A program made the position numbers and the translations under genes. A model generated the notes under the pieces. It was not told the origin of the DNA. It saw only the letters and a program-made list of their open reading frames with translations, and searched no databases. From positions 1 to 51,625 of the forward strand of contig JAGMBW010000040.1 in NCBI GenBank assembly GCA_023129535.1: 51,625 nucleotides of DNA. The letters are read 5' to 3'. Positions 26,284-34,335 of the stretch are shown in pieces. Numbering within the stretch: position 1 is the first letter of the stretch; every line of letters begins with the position of its first letter. The stretch comes from Desulfobacterales bacterium. Its GTDB lineage: Bacteria > Desulfobacterota > Desulfobacteria > Desulfobacterales > C00003060.

Positions 26284-27345
26284 ATGATACAAAGAAGACT
26301 GAATTCTGGCGAGATCAAACGCATCCTCATTCGTTCCACCAACTGGGTTGGAGACGCCATACTGACTACACCAGCAGTTCGCGCGGTTCGAAAAAATTTT
26401 CCGGACGCACGGATCAGCCTCTTGGCCAAGCCATGGGTGGCGCCCGTTTTTTACAATAATCCCTATGTGGATCAAATCATACCGTACGATTTGGCAGGAA
26501 GACATGCGGGATGGTTGGGAAAAGCTCGGCTGATCAAAGAATTGCGCAGGACCAAGTTTGACCTCGTCGTCCTTTTTCAAAACGCCTTTGAGGCGGCCCT
26601 GCTGGCTTATTTGGCCGGGGTCCCGAAGAGGCTTGGGTACGATACCGATGGCCGCCGTTTTCTACTTACACACAGCATTCGTCTTGAGCCAGGTCGTAAG
26701 CTGGGCCACCAAATTGACTACTATCTCGGGATTCTAGAAGGGGCTTCTCTGAAGCTTACCGGCAGGGGTCTTACCCTAATGGTGACTGACCAGGAGCGCA
26801 GCCGGGCAGAAGATATCCTGATGAGACACCACGTAACGGGACAAGGGAGATTAATAGGCATAAATCCTGGGGCTACATATGGATCGGCCAAGCGATGGGC
26901 TCCTGAACGGTATGCAGCTCTCTGTGATAAGATACAGGACTCATGGTCAGCTCACATTATTATCTTTGGCGGACCTGCTGAAAAGGCGATTGGGCGGCGA
27001 ATTTCTGAGCTAATGAAAAAGGACTGCATCAATCTTTGCGGCAAGACTAACCTTCGTGAGGCCGTGGCCTTAATTGAAAGATGTCGACTTTTTGTTACAA
27101 ACGATTCTGGCCTAATGCACGTAGTAGCAGCCCTTGATATTCCACTGGTTGCCATCTTTGGCTCTACTGATCCTGTGGCAACAGGTCCTACCAGTCCGAG
27201 GAGCCACATCGTCAGGGTGCGGGTGCCATGCAGCCCATGTCTCAAACCGGAGTGCCCCACGGACCATAGGTGCATGAGAGAGATTACTGTGGACAAGGTA
27301 TATGCTGTGGTCGACACATTGCTTGGGGAGACCAGTAAGGAATAA
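26284..27345 (+). CDS. waaF: ADP-heptose:LPS heptosyltransferase II (WaaF-like)
   Basis: A 353-residue GT9 enzyme of the WaaF type. It begins with IKRILIRSTNWVGDAILTTPAVRAVRKNFP, and carries GINPGATYGSAKRWAPERYAALCD and FVTNDSGLMHVVAALDIP, the nucleotide-sugar-binding region. The C-terminal Cys-rich block is CSPCLKPECPTDHRCM. It adds the second heptose to the inner core. Together with waaC downstream it indicates a heptose-containing inner core. The ATG at 26284 gives a normal N-terminus; the segment upstream is repeat. Confidence 0.9.
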   Translation: MIQRRLNSGEIKRILIRSTNWVGDAILTTPAVRAVRKNFPDARISLLAKPWVAPVFYNNPYVDQIIPYDLAGRHAGWLGKARLIKELRRTKFDLVVLFQNAFEAALLAYLAGVPKRLGYDTDGRRFLLTHSIRLEPGRKLGHQIDYYLGILEGASLKLTGRGLTLMVTDQERSRAEDILMRHHVTGQGRLIGINPGATYGSAKRWAPERYAALCDKIQDSWSAHIIIFGGPAEKAIGRRISELMKKDCINLCGKTNLREAVALIERCRLFVTNDSGLMHVVAALDIPLVAIFGSTDPVATGPTSPRSHIVRVRVPCSPCLKPECPTDHRCMREITVDKVYAVVDTLLGETSKE

Positions 27346-27546
27346 ACGGAGTGCCTAAAGTGAACTAAAGTGCCTAAAGTGCCTAAAGTTTAATGATGAA
27401 AACATTTGTAATTCAGGAATTGTGAATTGATGAGGTGAAGGAATTCTCTTTGATTTTAAACCCTTAATGCATGAATCCCTAAATTTTGCTCACTTTAGCT
27501 AACTTTAGGCACTTTAGCTCACTTTAGCTCACTTTAGTCACTGGTT
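27346..27546. repeat. Word-repeat array family F between waaF and waaC, inverted arms
   Basis: GTGCCTAAAGTGAACTAAAGTGCC (in units) at 27352-27388 pairs with TTTAGCTAACTTTAGGCACTTTAGC and two more TTTAGCTCAC units at 27494-27538. About 105 nt of unique AT-rich sequence lies between. The right arm ends 12 nt before the waaC ATG. Confidence 0.9.
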
Positions 27547-27548
27547 TT

Positions 27549-28586
27549 ATGAACATACTGGTTGTCAAAATGAGTGCCATCGGAGATGTCATCCATACGC
27601 TCCCGGCAGCGAATGCGCTCAGAAAGCACTTTCCTGACGCCCATATTACCTGGCTGGTGGAGGAGACAGCCTGTGGAATCGTCGAATCCCATGAGGCGGT
27701 GGACCGGGTCCTTATTTTGAAACGGAGATGCTGGCTAAAGGGGCTGCTAAGCCCCTGCTGGCTTGAAAACCTGACAAGCATCTTTCACTTCGTAAAGGAG
27801 ATCCGGGATACGACCTACGACGTGGTGATCGACTTTCAGGGACTACTCAAGAGCGCGGCAATAGTTGGTCTGTGCCGAACGAAGCGCAGCATGGGCTATA
27901 ACAAGACCCGTGAATTCAGCTTTATGGTTCTGAGTGATCGCATGCCCCCCTTTGATATGGACAAGCATGCTATTCTTAGATATTCGAACCTGATCAAATA
28001 TTTGGGTGTTAACTCGAGCGAAATAAAGTTTAATGTCCCCTTTGGCGATAAGGAAAGGTCGGATATCAGGTCCATGCTCCGCCAAAAGGGATGGCACAAG
28101 CAGTCTATCATTGCCATGAGTCCGGTGGCAAAATGGCTTACCAAGCTCTGGGATGTTGACAAGTTTTGCTGGTTGGCAGACAGGCTCATTGAAGAGTTGG
28201 GTGTTTTTGTGGTTTTTACCGGAAGCGACACAGACAAAAAAGAGGTTGCAAAGATCATCTCCAGGATGCGCCATCCATGCACTGACTTTTCGGGCCAAAC
28301 CGATTTGAAGCATCTGGCTGCCCTGTACGAGGAGTGCAAATGTCTGGTATCCACAGATACAGGACCCATGCATCTGGCTGCAGCAGTGGGAACACGCGTA
28401 GTTGCTCTCTTCGGCCCCACAGCCCCCTGGAGAACAGGTCCCTTTGGTGAAGGCCATGAAGTTTTGCGTGTTGACTTGTCTTGCAGTCCGTGCTTCAAGA
28501 AGAAGTGTGATCGTGGTGACTGTATGAGGGATATCTCTGTTGAGCAGGTTTTTGGTTCTGTTGCAAGGATTCTGAGAACACGATAA
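27549..28586 (+). CDS. waaC: ADP-heptose:LPS heptosyltransferase I (WaaC-like)
   Basis: A 345-residue GT9 enzyme starting MNILVVKMSAIGDVIHTLPA, the usual WaaC N-terminus. Further signatures are VIDFQGLLKSAAIVGL, SPVAKWLTKLWDVDKF and CLVSTDTGPMHLAAAVGTRVVALFGPTAP. A Cys-rich tail (CSPCFKKKCDRGDCM) follows. It transfers the first heptose to Kdo, the step after WaaA. The start is 12 nt after a family-F repeat, without a clear ribosome site. Confidence 0.9.
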   Translation: MNILVVKMSAIGDVIHTLPAANALRKHFPDAHITWLVEETACGIVESHEAVDRVLILKRRCWLKGLLSPCWLENLTSIFHFVKEIRDTTYDVVIDFQGLLKSAAIVGLCRTKRSMGYNKTREFSFMVLSDRMPPFDMDKHAILRYSNLIKYLGVNSSEIKFNVPFGDKERSDIRSMLRQKGWHKQSIIAMSPVAKWLTKLWDVDKFCWLADRLIEELGVFVVFTGSDTDKKEVAKIISRMRHPCTDFSGQTDLKHLAALYEECKCLVSTDTGPMHLAAAVGTRVVALFGPTAPWRTGPFGEGHEVLRVDLSCSPCFKKKCDRGDCMRDISVEQVFGSVARILRTR

Positions 28587-28631
28587 ATGGTCAAATTCGC
28601 ATTTTGGTTTTTCCCAAACTTCGCAAGACTC

Positions 28632-28765
28632 TCAAGATGTCATTGCGAGGAGCGGAGCGACGTGGCAATCTCGGTACGCCACAAAGACGGCGGACTTTCA
28701 GCACCTGGAGATTGCTTCGTCCACCTGCGGTGGACTCGCAATGACAGGATTGGTCATGTTTTTCA
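28632..28765. repeat. REP-like dispersed element (CATTGCGAGGAGCG ... CTCGCAATGACA)
   Basis: CATTGCGAGGAGCGGAGCGA at the left and CTCGCAATGACAGG at the right form terminal inverted repeats, with GTGGCAATCTC and GGAGATTGCTTCGTCC forming inner stems. Outer flanks CTTCGCAAG and CTTGCGAA also pair. Related copies occur near 45.2-45.4 and 48.5-48.6 kb, and a fragment at about 30745-30770. Confidence 0.85.
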
Positions 28766-28833
28766 AATGACCTTGCGAAATTCGGGTTCATATCAGTGTA
28801 TACACGAAAGATTGGCATAGTAGGGGTGGCGAT

Positions 28834-29775
28834 TTGAGGATTTTAGTGACAGGGGCAGCAGGGTTTATTGGGTCGCATTTATGTGAATATTTGATTGAGA
28901 AGGGATGCAAGGTTGTTGGGATCGATAATTTTATGGATTACTATCCCAGAACCATAAAGGAATCAAATATTGCTGATTTAAGAAAACACCGAGATTTCGA
29001 CTTTATTGAAGAGAGTCTTCTTGGGGTCGACTTGAAAAAACTTGTATGTGGGGTCGATGTCATTTTTCATCAGGCGGCCCAGGCGGGTGTGCGGGCAAGT
29101 TGGGGTCAGAACTTCAAGATTTACTCTGATAACAATATCCTTGTCACCCAAATGCTGCTTGAGGCATGCAGGCAAAGACCGGTCAAGAAATTCGTTTATG
29201 CCTCCTCGTCTTCGATTTACGGAGATACCGAAGACCTTCCCATGAGAGAGTTCTCGCTCCCTTGTCCTGTTTCTCCCTACGGCGTCTCCAAGTTGGCTGG
29301 TGAACACCTGACCTGGCTTTACTTCAAGAATTTTGGGATACCGACAGTTTCACTGCGATATTTCACGGTTTACGGGGCCAGGCAGCGGCCAGACATGGCC
29401 TTTCATCGCTTTTTCAGATGGGCACTGGAGGACCAACCGATTAAGGTGTATGGCGACGGCAAACAGAGCAGAGACTTCACTCACGTGGACGATATTGTGG
29501 AGGCCAACTGGCTGGGCTTTGAAAACGCCCTGCCAGGAGAAGTATTCAATATCGGCGGAGGCTCGCGGATTACCGTAAATGAAGTCATAAAGATTATAGG
29601 AGAGATCGTGGACCGAGAGCTTAAGGTGGAGTATCAAGCCACCCAAAAGGGGGATGTGCGGCATACCATGGCGGAGATAACCAAGGCAGAAGAGAAACTG
29701 GGATATAAGCCGAAAGTGTCAATTCAAGATGGTCTGCAGACGGAATATGAGTGGATCAAGGAGTTAGTTGAGTAG
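28834..29775 (+). CDS. NAD-dependent epimerase/dehydratase, UDP-sugar 4-epimerase type
   Basis: A 313-residue short-chain dehydrogenase of the extended type. The NAD motif TGAAGFIGSH is at residues 6-15. Catalytic residues are Ser124-126 (YASSSSIYG), Tyr149 and Lys153 (SPYGVSK). RYFTVYGARQRPDMAFHRF resembles UDP-glucuronate/UDP-glucose 4-epimerases (CapI/GalE group). It starts with TTG, with a GGGG site at 28823-28827, and no ATG fits the motif better. It probably supplies a core or O-antigen sugar nucleotide. The stop codon lies in a family-A repeat word. The exact substrate cannot be told. Confidence 0.88.
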   Translation: MRILVTGAAGFIGSHLCEYLIEKGCKVVGIDNFMDYYPRTIKESNIADLRKHRDFDFIEESLLGVDLKKLVCGVDVIFHQAAQAGVRASWGQNFKIYSDNNILVTQMLLEACRQRPVKKFVYASSSSIYGDTEDLPMREFSLPCPVSPYGVSKLAGEHLTWLYFKNFGIPTVSLRYFTVYGARQRPDMAFHRFFRWALEDQPIKVYGDGKQSRDFTHVDDIVEANWLGFENALPGEVFNIGGGSRITVNEVIKIIGEIVDRELKVEYQATQKGDVRHTMAEITKAEEKLGYKPKVSIQDGLQTEYEWIKELVE

Positions 29776-30058
29776 TCGAGTAGTCGAGTGGTCAAATAGT
29801 CAAATAGTCGAGTGGTCGAGTGGTCGAGTAGTTATTTGAGAATGGAGAATGAGACAAATGCGGAGTGCGGAATGCGGGGATGTTCTCAAGCCGACAGGCG
29901 CTATGCGGATCGAAAGCGCAGAGAGCAAAGGGCATAGGGCAGAGCGTAAAAGAAAAAACGCTATGCGCCATGCGCTATGCGGAGCGAAGCTCCAATGACA
30001 AATGACAAATGACAAATGACCACTCGACCATTTAACCAATCGACCACTCGATCGTTTC
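29768..30058. repeat. Composite word-repeat array (families A, C and D) between the epimerase and the Trm112-like gene
   Basis: Family A units (GTCGAGTAGTCGAGTGG) at 29772-29830 pair with GACCACTCGACCATTTAACC and ACCACTCGATCG at 30017-30052. Nested inside are family C words (GCGCAGAGAGCAAAGGGCATAG at 29918-29947 versus CGCTATGCGCCATGCGCTATG at 29958-29980) and family D (AATGACAAATGACAAATGAC, 29995-30018). This nested stem-within-stem is the largest such array here. Confidence 0.9.
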
Positions 30059-30077
30059 TACGAAAGGAGGTAACAGG

Positions 30078-30251
30078 ATGGCAATCAGCCAGGAGTTATT
30101 GGATATCTTGGCCTGTCCCAAGTGCAAAGGGGACATTTATCTGAATGAAACAAAAGATGGACTCATCTGCGACAGATGTAAACTCCTTTATGAAATCAAG
30201 GATGACATTCCCATCATGCTCATCGATGAGGCAAAGCCGATAGAAAAGTGA
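30078..30251 (+). CDS. Trm112-family small zinc-ribbon protein (UPF0434)
   Basis: A 57-residue protein with a strong AAAGGAGG site 7 nt upstream of ATG. The pattern is LLDILACPKCKGDIYLNE then LICDRCKLLYEIKDDIPIML, i.e. two CxxC pairs as in YcaR/Trm112-like proteins. These small proteins activate methyltransferases in eukaryotes and archaea; the bacterial role is unclear. In many Gram-negatives (E. coli ycaR) the gene lies beside lpxK or kdsB, which fits the LPS context. A DUF2283 gene follows after 3 nt, suggesting co-translation. Confidence 0.88.
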   Translation: MAISQELLDILACPKCKGDIYLNETKDGLICDRCKLLYEIKDDIPIMLIDEAKPIEK

Positions 30252-30254
30252 CCG

Positions 30255-30632
30255 GTGAACAAAGAACCGACATATGATTACGATAAAGAAGCAGATGTGT
30301 TGTATATCTCCTTTTCACCGGGAGAGAAAGCAACAACAGCGGTTGAATTGAATGATAACATATTATTACGTTTTAACCGTGCCGAGAAGCGTGCAATTGG
30401 TTTAACCCTCATGGATTTTTCAGTGTTGGTGCAATTAACCAATTTGGGGCCACGTAGCTTTCCCTTAAGTGGGTTAAGTGAACTGGAAACGGAGTGGCAA
30501 GATACAGTTATTGAAATTATCACTAAGCCACGGGTAAACCAAATTTTGAAAGTCTCGGTTTATACCCCATCTTTGGCCGAAACCGTACCGATTGCCCAGG
30601 TCGAGAAACTGCCAACTTCTTTAGCAGCATGA
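30255..30632 (+). CDS. DUF2283 domain protein
   Basis: A 125-residue protein. Residues 5-60 (YDYDKEADVLYISFSPGEK, then GLTLMDFSVLVQL) match the DUF2283 family, small proteins of unknown function often linked to toxin-antitoxin or mobile regions. The rest is of unclear fold. The GTG start lies 3 nt after the previous stop. This gene marks the change from core LPS genes to the accessory segment. Confidence 0.7.
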   Translation: MNKEPTYDYDKEADVLYISFSPGEKATTAVELNDNILLRFNRAEKRAIGLTLMDFSVLVQLTNLGPRSFPLSGLSELETEWQDTVIEIITKPRVNQILKVSVYTPSLAETVPIAQVEKLPTSLAA

Positions 30633-30976
30633 TTTCAATGAGTCTTTGGTGAAAGGTGGACTTCCTCTGACATTCTTGTGCTCTGAATTTCGACTATTGT
30701 AAACGTTCTGTAAGTTGTACATGTTAGCCCAGCAACAGATTTCTCGCTCTGCTCGAAATGACAGGAATGGATGGTTTTCGTTCAGCCACTATAGCCCTTT
30801 TTATATGACATGATACTATATTTCGTATGTGCTATCCAAGAAACCCCTATATGCAGTGCATCTGCATGTTTATTTGAGGTATCAACTCATATGAAAAACT
30901 CTATAGGTAAATCCTGTCTAACCTATAAGGATTAAAGACGTATGGAGCTAAGAGTAAAGGATTAAGGTGAATTATT
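30633..30976. other. 344-nt gap: fragment of a REP-like element, no gene seen
   Basis: TTTCTCGCTCTGCTCGAAATGACAGG at 30741-30766 (as short pieces) resembles one end of the CATTGCGAG element. The rest is AT-rich with no convincing reading frame. An AAGGTG ribosome site at 30964-30969 precedes the next gene. Confidence 0.5.
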
Positions 30977-31189
30977 ATGACGAAGTCGCAAGAATGGATT
31001 ACAGAAAATTTTGAGTCTCTCGTTTCCAAATACGGGGGGAAATACATTGGTGTTCTCGATGAAGAGGTGGTATCAGTTGCTTTAACCCCTCGGGAAGTCC
31101 TGGAAAACGCCAAGAAGGCACACAAAGAAGAGGAGGGAATTTCTCTTTTAAAAGTTCCCACAGAGGAAGAGTTGATATGCATTTTGTAG
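30977..31189 (+). CDS. DUF5678-like small protein
   Basis: A 70-residue protein: EWITENFESLVSKYGGKYIGV, then VVSVALTPREVLENAKKAHK and LLKVPTEEE. This pattern matches DUF5678-type proteins, which are short, of unknown function, and in my recollection often encoded just upstream of a retropepsin-like protease, as here. Its end overlaps the next gene by 13 nt. AAGGTG precedes the ATG. Confidence 0.65.
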   Translation: MTKSQEWITENFESLVSKYGGKYIGVLDEEVVSVALTPREVLENAKKAHKEEEGISLLKVPTEEELICIL

Positions 31190-31572
31190 AGTTCAAGTAT
31201 GCCCTTCATAGGCGGAGAGATGTTCCTCTCATCCCAGTTGGCCTCAGGACGAAAGGAAAGTGGAAAGAAGTTTGGGCCTATGTCGATTCTGGCTGTTTCT
31301 ATAGCATTTTTGATGATAAGGTTGCTGATATATTAGATATTAACCTCACAGCGGGCAAGAAAGTTTTGGCAGTAGTTGGTGATGGTAGCTTTATTCCAAT
31401 CTATTTGCATACGGTGGGTATAAGGATAGGAGAGGATGAATTTGGCATGAAGATAGGCTTTTCCTCAAAATTAGGGGTGGGTTTCAACCTACTTGGGATG
31501 GATATTTTTGACCGATATCGAGTGACATTTGATAACAGAGCGAGGAAAGTTATATTCGAAAGTTACACGTGA
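31177..31572 (+). CDS. Retropepsin-like aspartyl protease domain protein
   Basis: A 131-residue single-domain protein. The catalytic triad is Asp37-Ser38-Gly39 in WAYVDSGCFYSIF, and NLLGMDIFDRYRVTFD is the typical second block near the C-terminus. There is no signal peptide, so it should be cytoplasmic; such proteins work as homodimers. It overlaps the DUF5678 gene by 13 nt. Targets are unknown. Confidence 0.72.
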   Translation: MHFVEFKYALHRRRDVPLIPVGLRTKGKWKEVWAYVDSGCFYSIFDDKVADILDINLTAGKKVLAVVGDGSFIPIYLHTVGIRIGEDEFGMKIGFSSKLGVGFNLLGMDIFDRYRVTFDNRARKVIFESYT

Positions 31573-31602
31573 TGATCTTGCTGACATTGGAGAAGACAAA
31601 TA

Positions 31603-31869
31603 ATGCCGAAAACAAGAAAATGCCCAGAGTGTAAGGGGATAGTAAAGGAAGGGCAGACTCAGCTTAGTTATGAGTTGGAGGGTATTAATATTATCGTGAA
31701 AAACATTCCAGCAAATATTTGTGAAAAGTGTAGGCAGGCTTTTATCACCGGACATGTTGCGGAAGAAGTGAATCGTTTGGTTAACAGGCTGAGTGAGGAC
31801 ATCAATAGTTTTGCTAAAACCCAGCCTCAGATTGGCAAAAGGCAAAGGGAGGTTGCCATTGCAATATAA
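31603..31869 (+). CDS. YgiT-type zinc-finger protein (possible antitoxin)
   Basis: An 88-residue protein with two CxxC motifs, CPECKG at residue 8 and CEKCRQAFITG near residue 40, as in YgiT/MqsA N-terminal domains. The C-terminal part (HVAEEVNRLVNRL) is helical. The usual toxin partner (DUF4258/MqsR-like) is not found upstream. The downstream frame continues after the TAA as the remnant of a different antitoxin family, so this gene may be a leftover of a rearranged module. Confidence 0.68.
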   Translation: MPKTRKCPECKGIVKEGQTQLSYELEGINIIVKNIPANICEKCRQAFITGHVAEEVNRLVNRLSEDINSFAKTQPQIGKRQREVAIAI

Positions 31870-32040
31870 GAAAACATAGCTCCGCTTCAGTACGTCCGCT
31901 ATGGGCACGAACTCTTTGTCAGGGATCAATCTGCAAAAGTGGAATTTGAGACGACTGTCCCGTACAGGTACTTCGATATGAAACCATTCTTGTCTTTGTA
32001 CTATTCATTATTAGAGGAGAAGATAAGAAGCTCAGGCTGA
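31870..32040 (+). pseudogene. 3' remnant of an MNT-type nucleotidyltransferase (MntA-like antitoxin)
   Basis: In frame with the preceding gene after its stop codon, 56 codons read ...YVRYGHELFVRDQSAKVEFE, then YRYFDMKPFLSLYYSLLEEKI. This resembles the C-terminal end of minimal nucleotidyltransferases of the MntA-HepT toxin-antitoxin family (from memory). The nucleotidyltransferase motif (GSxxxGxxxxxSDxD) is missing. The TGA overlaps the next ATG (TGATG), the coupling common in such pairs. Too short to be functional. Confidence 0.5.
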
Positions 32041-32147
32041 TGAAAATACTGAGAAAAGAAAGGATATTAGAATACCTTGACAATCTCCAGCGCCAATTGT
32101 CGGACCTGGAAGCTATGAAGGTGCCTGGGCCGGAAAAAAACTGTTAA
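32040..32147 (+). pseudogene. 5' remnant of a HepT-like toxin gene
   Basis: 35 codons from an ATG overlapping the previous stop: KILRKERILEYLDNLQRQLS, which resembles the first helix of HepT (HEPN) proteins. It stops before the HEPN RNase motif RxxxxH, so any toxin would be inactive. The 160 nt after it hold a 40-codon frame of no recognised family. Confidence 0.42.
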
Positions 32148-32308
32148 GTCGTGAAGAAAGGTGAGTTCGGTCAGGAGAAACGAAACCCGACTTTGAATGT
32201 GACCAAATACTTTAACCTGAAAACGAGAATCTACTCCAGTGGAATGATAGAGTTTCCTTTTGAAGGTCACGCTCGTAATCCCTGAGGATAAGGGCCTGAT
32301 GATGCTGG

Positions 32309-33019
32309 CTATAAGTGTCGGTATTTCTTAGGTTCGCCTCTAAGATCTTTTTTTAGTTTCCGGTAAGCCCGCTTGATCCAGCGTGACACTTTCTCCACCA
32401 CTGTTCTGTTGTAGTATTGCCTGTCTTCATCGACTATATTTTCGAACTTTCGGTTATACTTCAACTTCACCCAGGCGTTGAAATCAAATTTCCTTGCAAG
32501 GTTATAGAGATAGCGATTTAGAGGTGCAAAACCAGGTTTACTGACGATAGCTACGCCAAAATCGATCATACAGGGCGCCCGTCCTTTGACGACGAGAAGG
32601 TTGTCCTTTTTCTTGAGATCGCCATGCGCCACACCCGCCTTGTGCAGCCCTTTGATCAGGTTCAACAGTTTTTCGAAAAACATGCCGCGATCCGTAATCC
32701 GGGATCTTCGTAGCGGAACCCCGTTGATGCATTCAAGCACCAGGTAGCGCCCATCCAGAATGCCGTAACAGCGCGGCACACCGCGTACTTCAGATAACCT
32801 GGAGTAGGCCCTGTACTCGTTGCGCAACATCACCCGCCGGATGAGCCCGCCTAACCCCCACCCCACAGGAGCCTTGAGTATTAGACGCTGACCTTTGCCT
32901 TTATACAGATAGACATGGCCCTGACTACCGCGGCTAAGAATGTTCGATTTGGTTTTGACGCTGCTCCTGACCCACTTAAGGAGCTCGATTTCGGTAAGGT
33001 TATCCAGCTTCTTCAACAT
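32309..33019 (-). CDS. Protein-kinase-fold LPS kinase-like protein
   Basis: A 236-residue kinase of the Kdo kinase/RIO-like group. The glycine-rich loop SRGSQGHVYLYKG is at about residues 29-41, the ATP-binding Lys49 is in LILKAP, the catalytic loop HGDLKKKDNLLVV is at 132-144 (Asp134, Asn140), and the metal site is Asp153 in MIDFGVA. All key residues are present. I chose ATG 33019; upstream in-frame codons lie in the methyltransferase gene in another frame. GTG 33028 is an alternative. It is the last gene of the minus-strand cluster. Phosphorylation of a core sugar is the likely role; a protein substrate cannot be excluded. Confidence 0.75.
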   Translation of the reverse strand: MLKKLDNLTEIELLKWVRSSVKTKSNILSRGSQGHVYLYKGKGQRLILKAPVGWGLGGLIRRVMLRNEYRAYSRLSEVRGVPRCYGILDGRYLVLECINGVPLRRSRITDRGMFFEKLLNLIKGLHKAGVAHGDLKKKDNLLVVKGRAPCMIDFGVAIVSKPGFAPLNRYLYNLARKFDFNAWVKLKYNRKFENIVDEDRQYYNRTVVEKVSRWIKRAYRKLKKDLRGEPKKYRHL

Positions 33020-33035
33020 CGACGGCACGGCGGGT

Positions 33036-33608
33036 TCAATGCAGCCCCATCCAGAGGAAGTAGAGCCAAGACAGTAAAAATAGGGCGATAATGGGCTCAC
33101 CGTTATCCCGCAGGCTTTGCATGAACGACCAACTGCCACGTTGGCCGGGCTGATAGGGGGTAAGGCGTGGAATAAGCCCCTGGGTCTCTTTGCGCCATTG
33201 TTCCCACTCCTCTTTAAATCTGCGATGAAGCTTTTCATCTTCTCGACGGATGGCAGGAGGATAAAAGGCGAGCAACATCCCTATCAACAGTGGGAGACTC
33301 CACCATAAGCTGGAGGCAAGGGCAAAGCCAAATCCCAACGTGAGGTTGCCCACATATAGAGGGTGCCTGACATAGGCGTAAGGCCCGTCGGTGGCAAGGA
33401 TCTTGTTCTTTTTAATATGCCCTGATGCCCACAGGCGCGCTGCAATACCCAGGATAACCAGCGCTGCACCAGCAACGAACAACATTTCCTTTGGTTCGCC
33501 TGCAACACTGGCCAGGATGATAAAGGCGATGCCAAGGAATTGGCGGAAGCGTTCCCGGTGGTATCGGAGATCGTGAAGAAATCGTTGCAACCCGAAAGCT
33601 GTTGCCAT
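33036..33608 (-). CDS. Isoprenylcysteine/phospholipid methyltransferase-like membrane protein
   Basis: A 190-residue protein with about four hydrophobic helices (22-36, 40-60, 88-115 and 170-187). The motif DGPYAYVRHPLYVGNLTLG at about 73-91 and the later REDEKLHRRFKEEWEQW are the S-adenosylmethionine-binding signature of the ICMT/PEMT family. It methylates a carboxyl or amino group of a membrane-embedded substrate, which is not identified. It lies between two LPS-kinase genes (19 nt after one, 16 nt before the other), so the substrate could be an LPS or lipid headgroup. Confidence 0.78.
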   Translation of the reverse strand: MATAFGLQRFLHDLRYHRERFRQFLGIAFIILASVAGEPKEMLFVAGAALVILGIAARLWASGHIKKNKILATDGPYAYVRHPLYVGNLTLGFGFALASSLWWSLPLLIGMLLAFYPPAIRREDEKLHRRFKEEWEQWRKETQGLIPRLTPYQPGQRGSWSFMQSLRDNGEPIIALFLLSWLYFLWMGLH

Positions 33609-33627
33609 TGATTCAGTCCTCCTCTGT

Positions 33628-34335
33628 TCACCCCACTTCGTAATCCTTCCGAAGCCCTGCGCACATCATGTCGCAGAGCATCTCCGGCAACCGATGCTTG
33701 ATTACAGCACGTCGCCAACGACTAAGGTAATGATCTCGTAACTTATTTTTATTGTGCCGAGGAAGACGGGCCTTGTCAAAATCAACGAGAAATACCCGGT
33801 CACGACTGTCCACTAACACATTGCCAGGATGCAAATCGACATGAAAGATATTGTTATTGATAAGAGTGGAGACCTGATCGACGACCTTTTTCATCGCAAT
33901 GTGAGCATGTTCCTCATCTGCACAACTGAGTTCAGCAAGTGTTTGTTTCTGTTTAATCTCTCTGGTTACCAGCCACGCTTTATAGAACAAACTGCCCTGG
34001 GAAGCATAGGCAATCGGCTCGGGGGCATTTACACCGAGGCTCCTTACTTTCTGCAATATCTCATACTCAATCTGACAACGCGTTTTGCCCCACTTCAGGT
34101 ACCTTCGTTTGACCAGGTATCGAATAAGCCCTCCACGGGTATAATATTTGATGACTACCGATCCTACCCCTTCAAGCTGAGCAATAGTAACCGAGCTTCT
34201 TCCGCCAAGGACCGAATCAACAGTATTTGTAGGGGTATTAAAGAGTCTGATGAGTTGCTCCAATTGTCGGGCAGTAAGATCAGATGACGATCCGAAATGA
34301 TACGAATCATATATTTTGGTTAGTGCCTTACTCAT
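33628..34335 (-). CDS. Kdo kinase-like protein (KdkA/InaA family)
   Basis: A 235-residue protein with a Kdo/heptose kinase fold. The ATP-binding Lys63 is in VVIKYYTRGG, followed by the typical arginine-rich segment. The catalytic loop FHVDLHPGNVLVD has Asp167 and Asn172, and the metal-binding Asp185 is in FLVDFDKARL. It fits KdkA or related core kinases that phosphorylate Kdo or heptose with ATP on the cytoplasmic side. Its start overlaps the stop of the upstream glycosyltransferase by 4 nt (ATGA). Confidence 0.82.
   Translation of the reverse strand: MSKALTKIYDSYHFGSSSDLTARQLEQLIRLFNTPTNTVDSVLGGRSSVTIAQLEGVGSVVIKYYTRGGLIRYLVKRRYLKWGKTRCQIEYEILQKVRSLGVNAPEPIAYASQGSLFYKAWLVTREIKQKQTLAELSCADEEHAHIAMKKVVDQVSTLINNNIFHVDLHPGNVLVDSRDRVFLVDFDKARLPRHNKNKLRDHYLSRWRRAVIKHRLPEMLCDMMCAGLRKDYEVG

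Noticed and set aside
28587-28820. 75-77-codon frames on both strands after waaC
   Set aside because: They read through the CATTGCGAG palindromic element; mirrored frames on both strands are expected from a palindrome.
33020-33238. 73-residue N-terminal extension of the kinase at 32309
   Set aside because: It lies inside the methyltransferase gene in another frame and has no kinase similarity; ATG 33019 fits.
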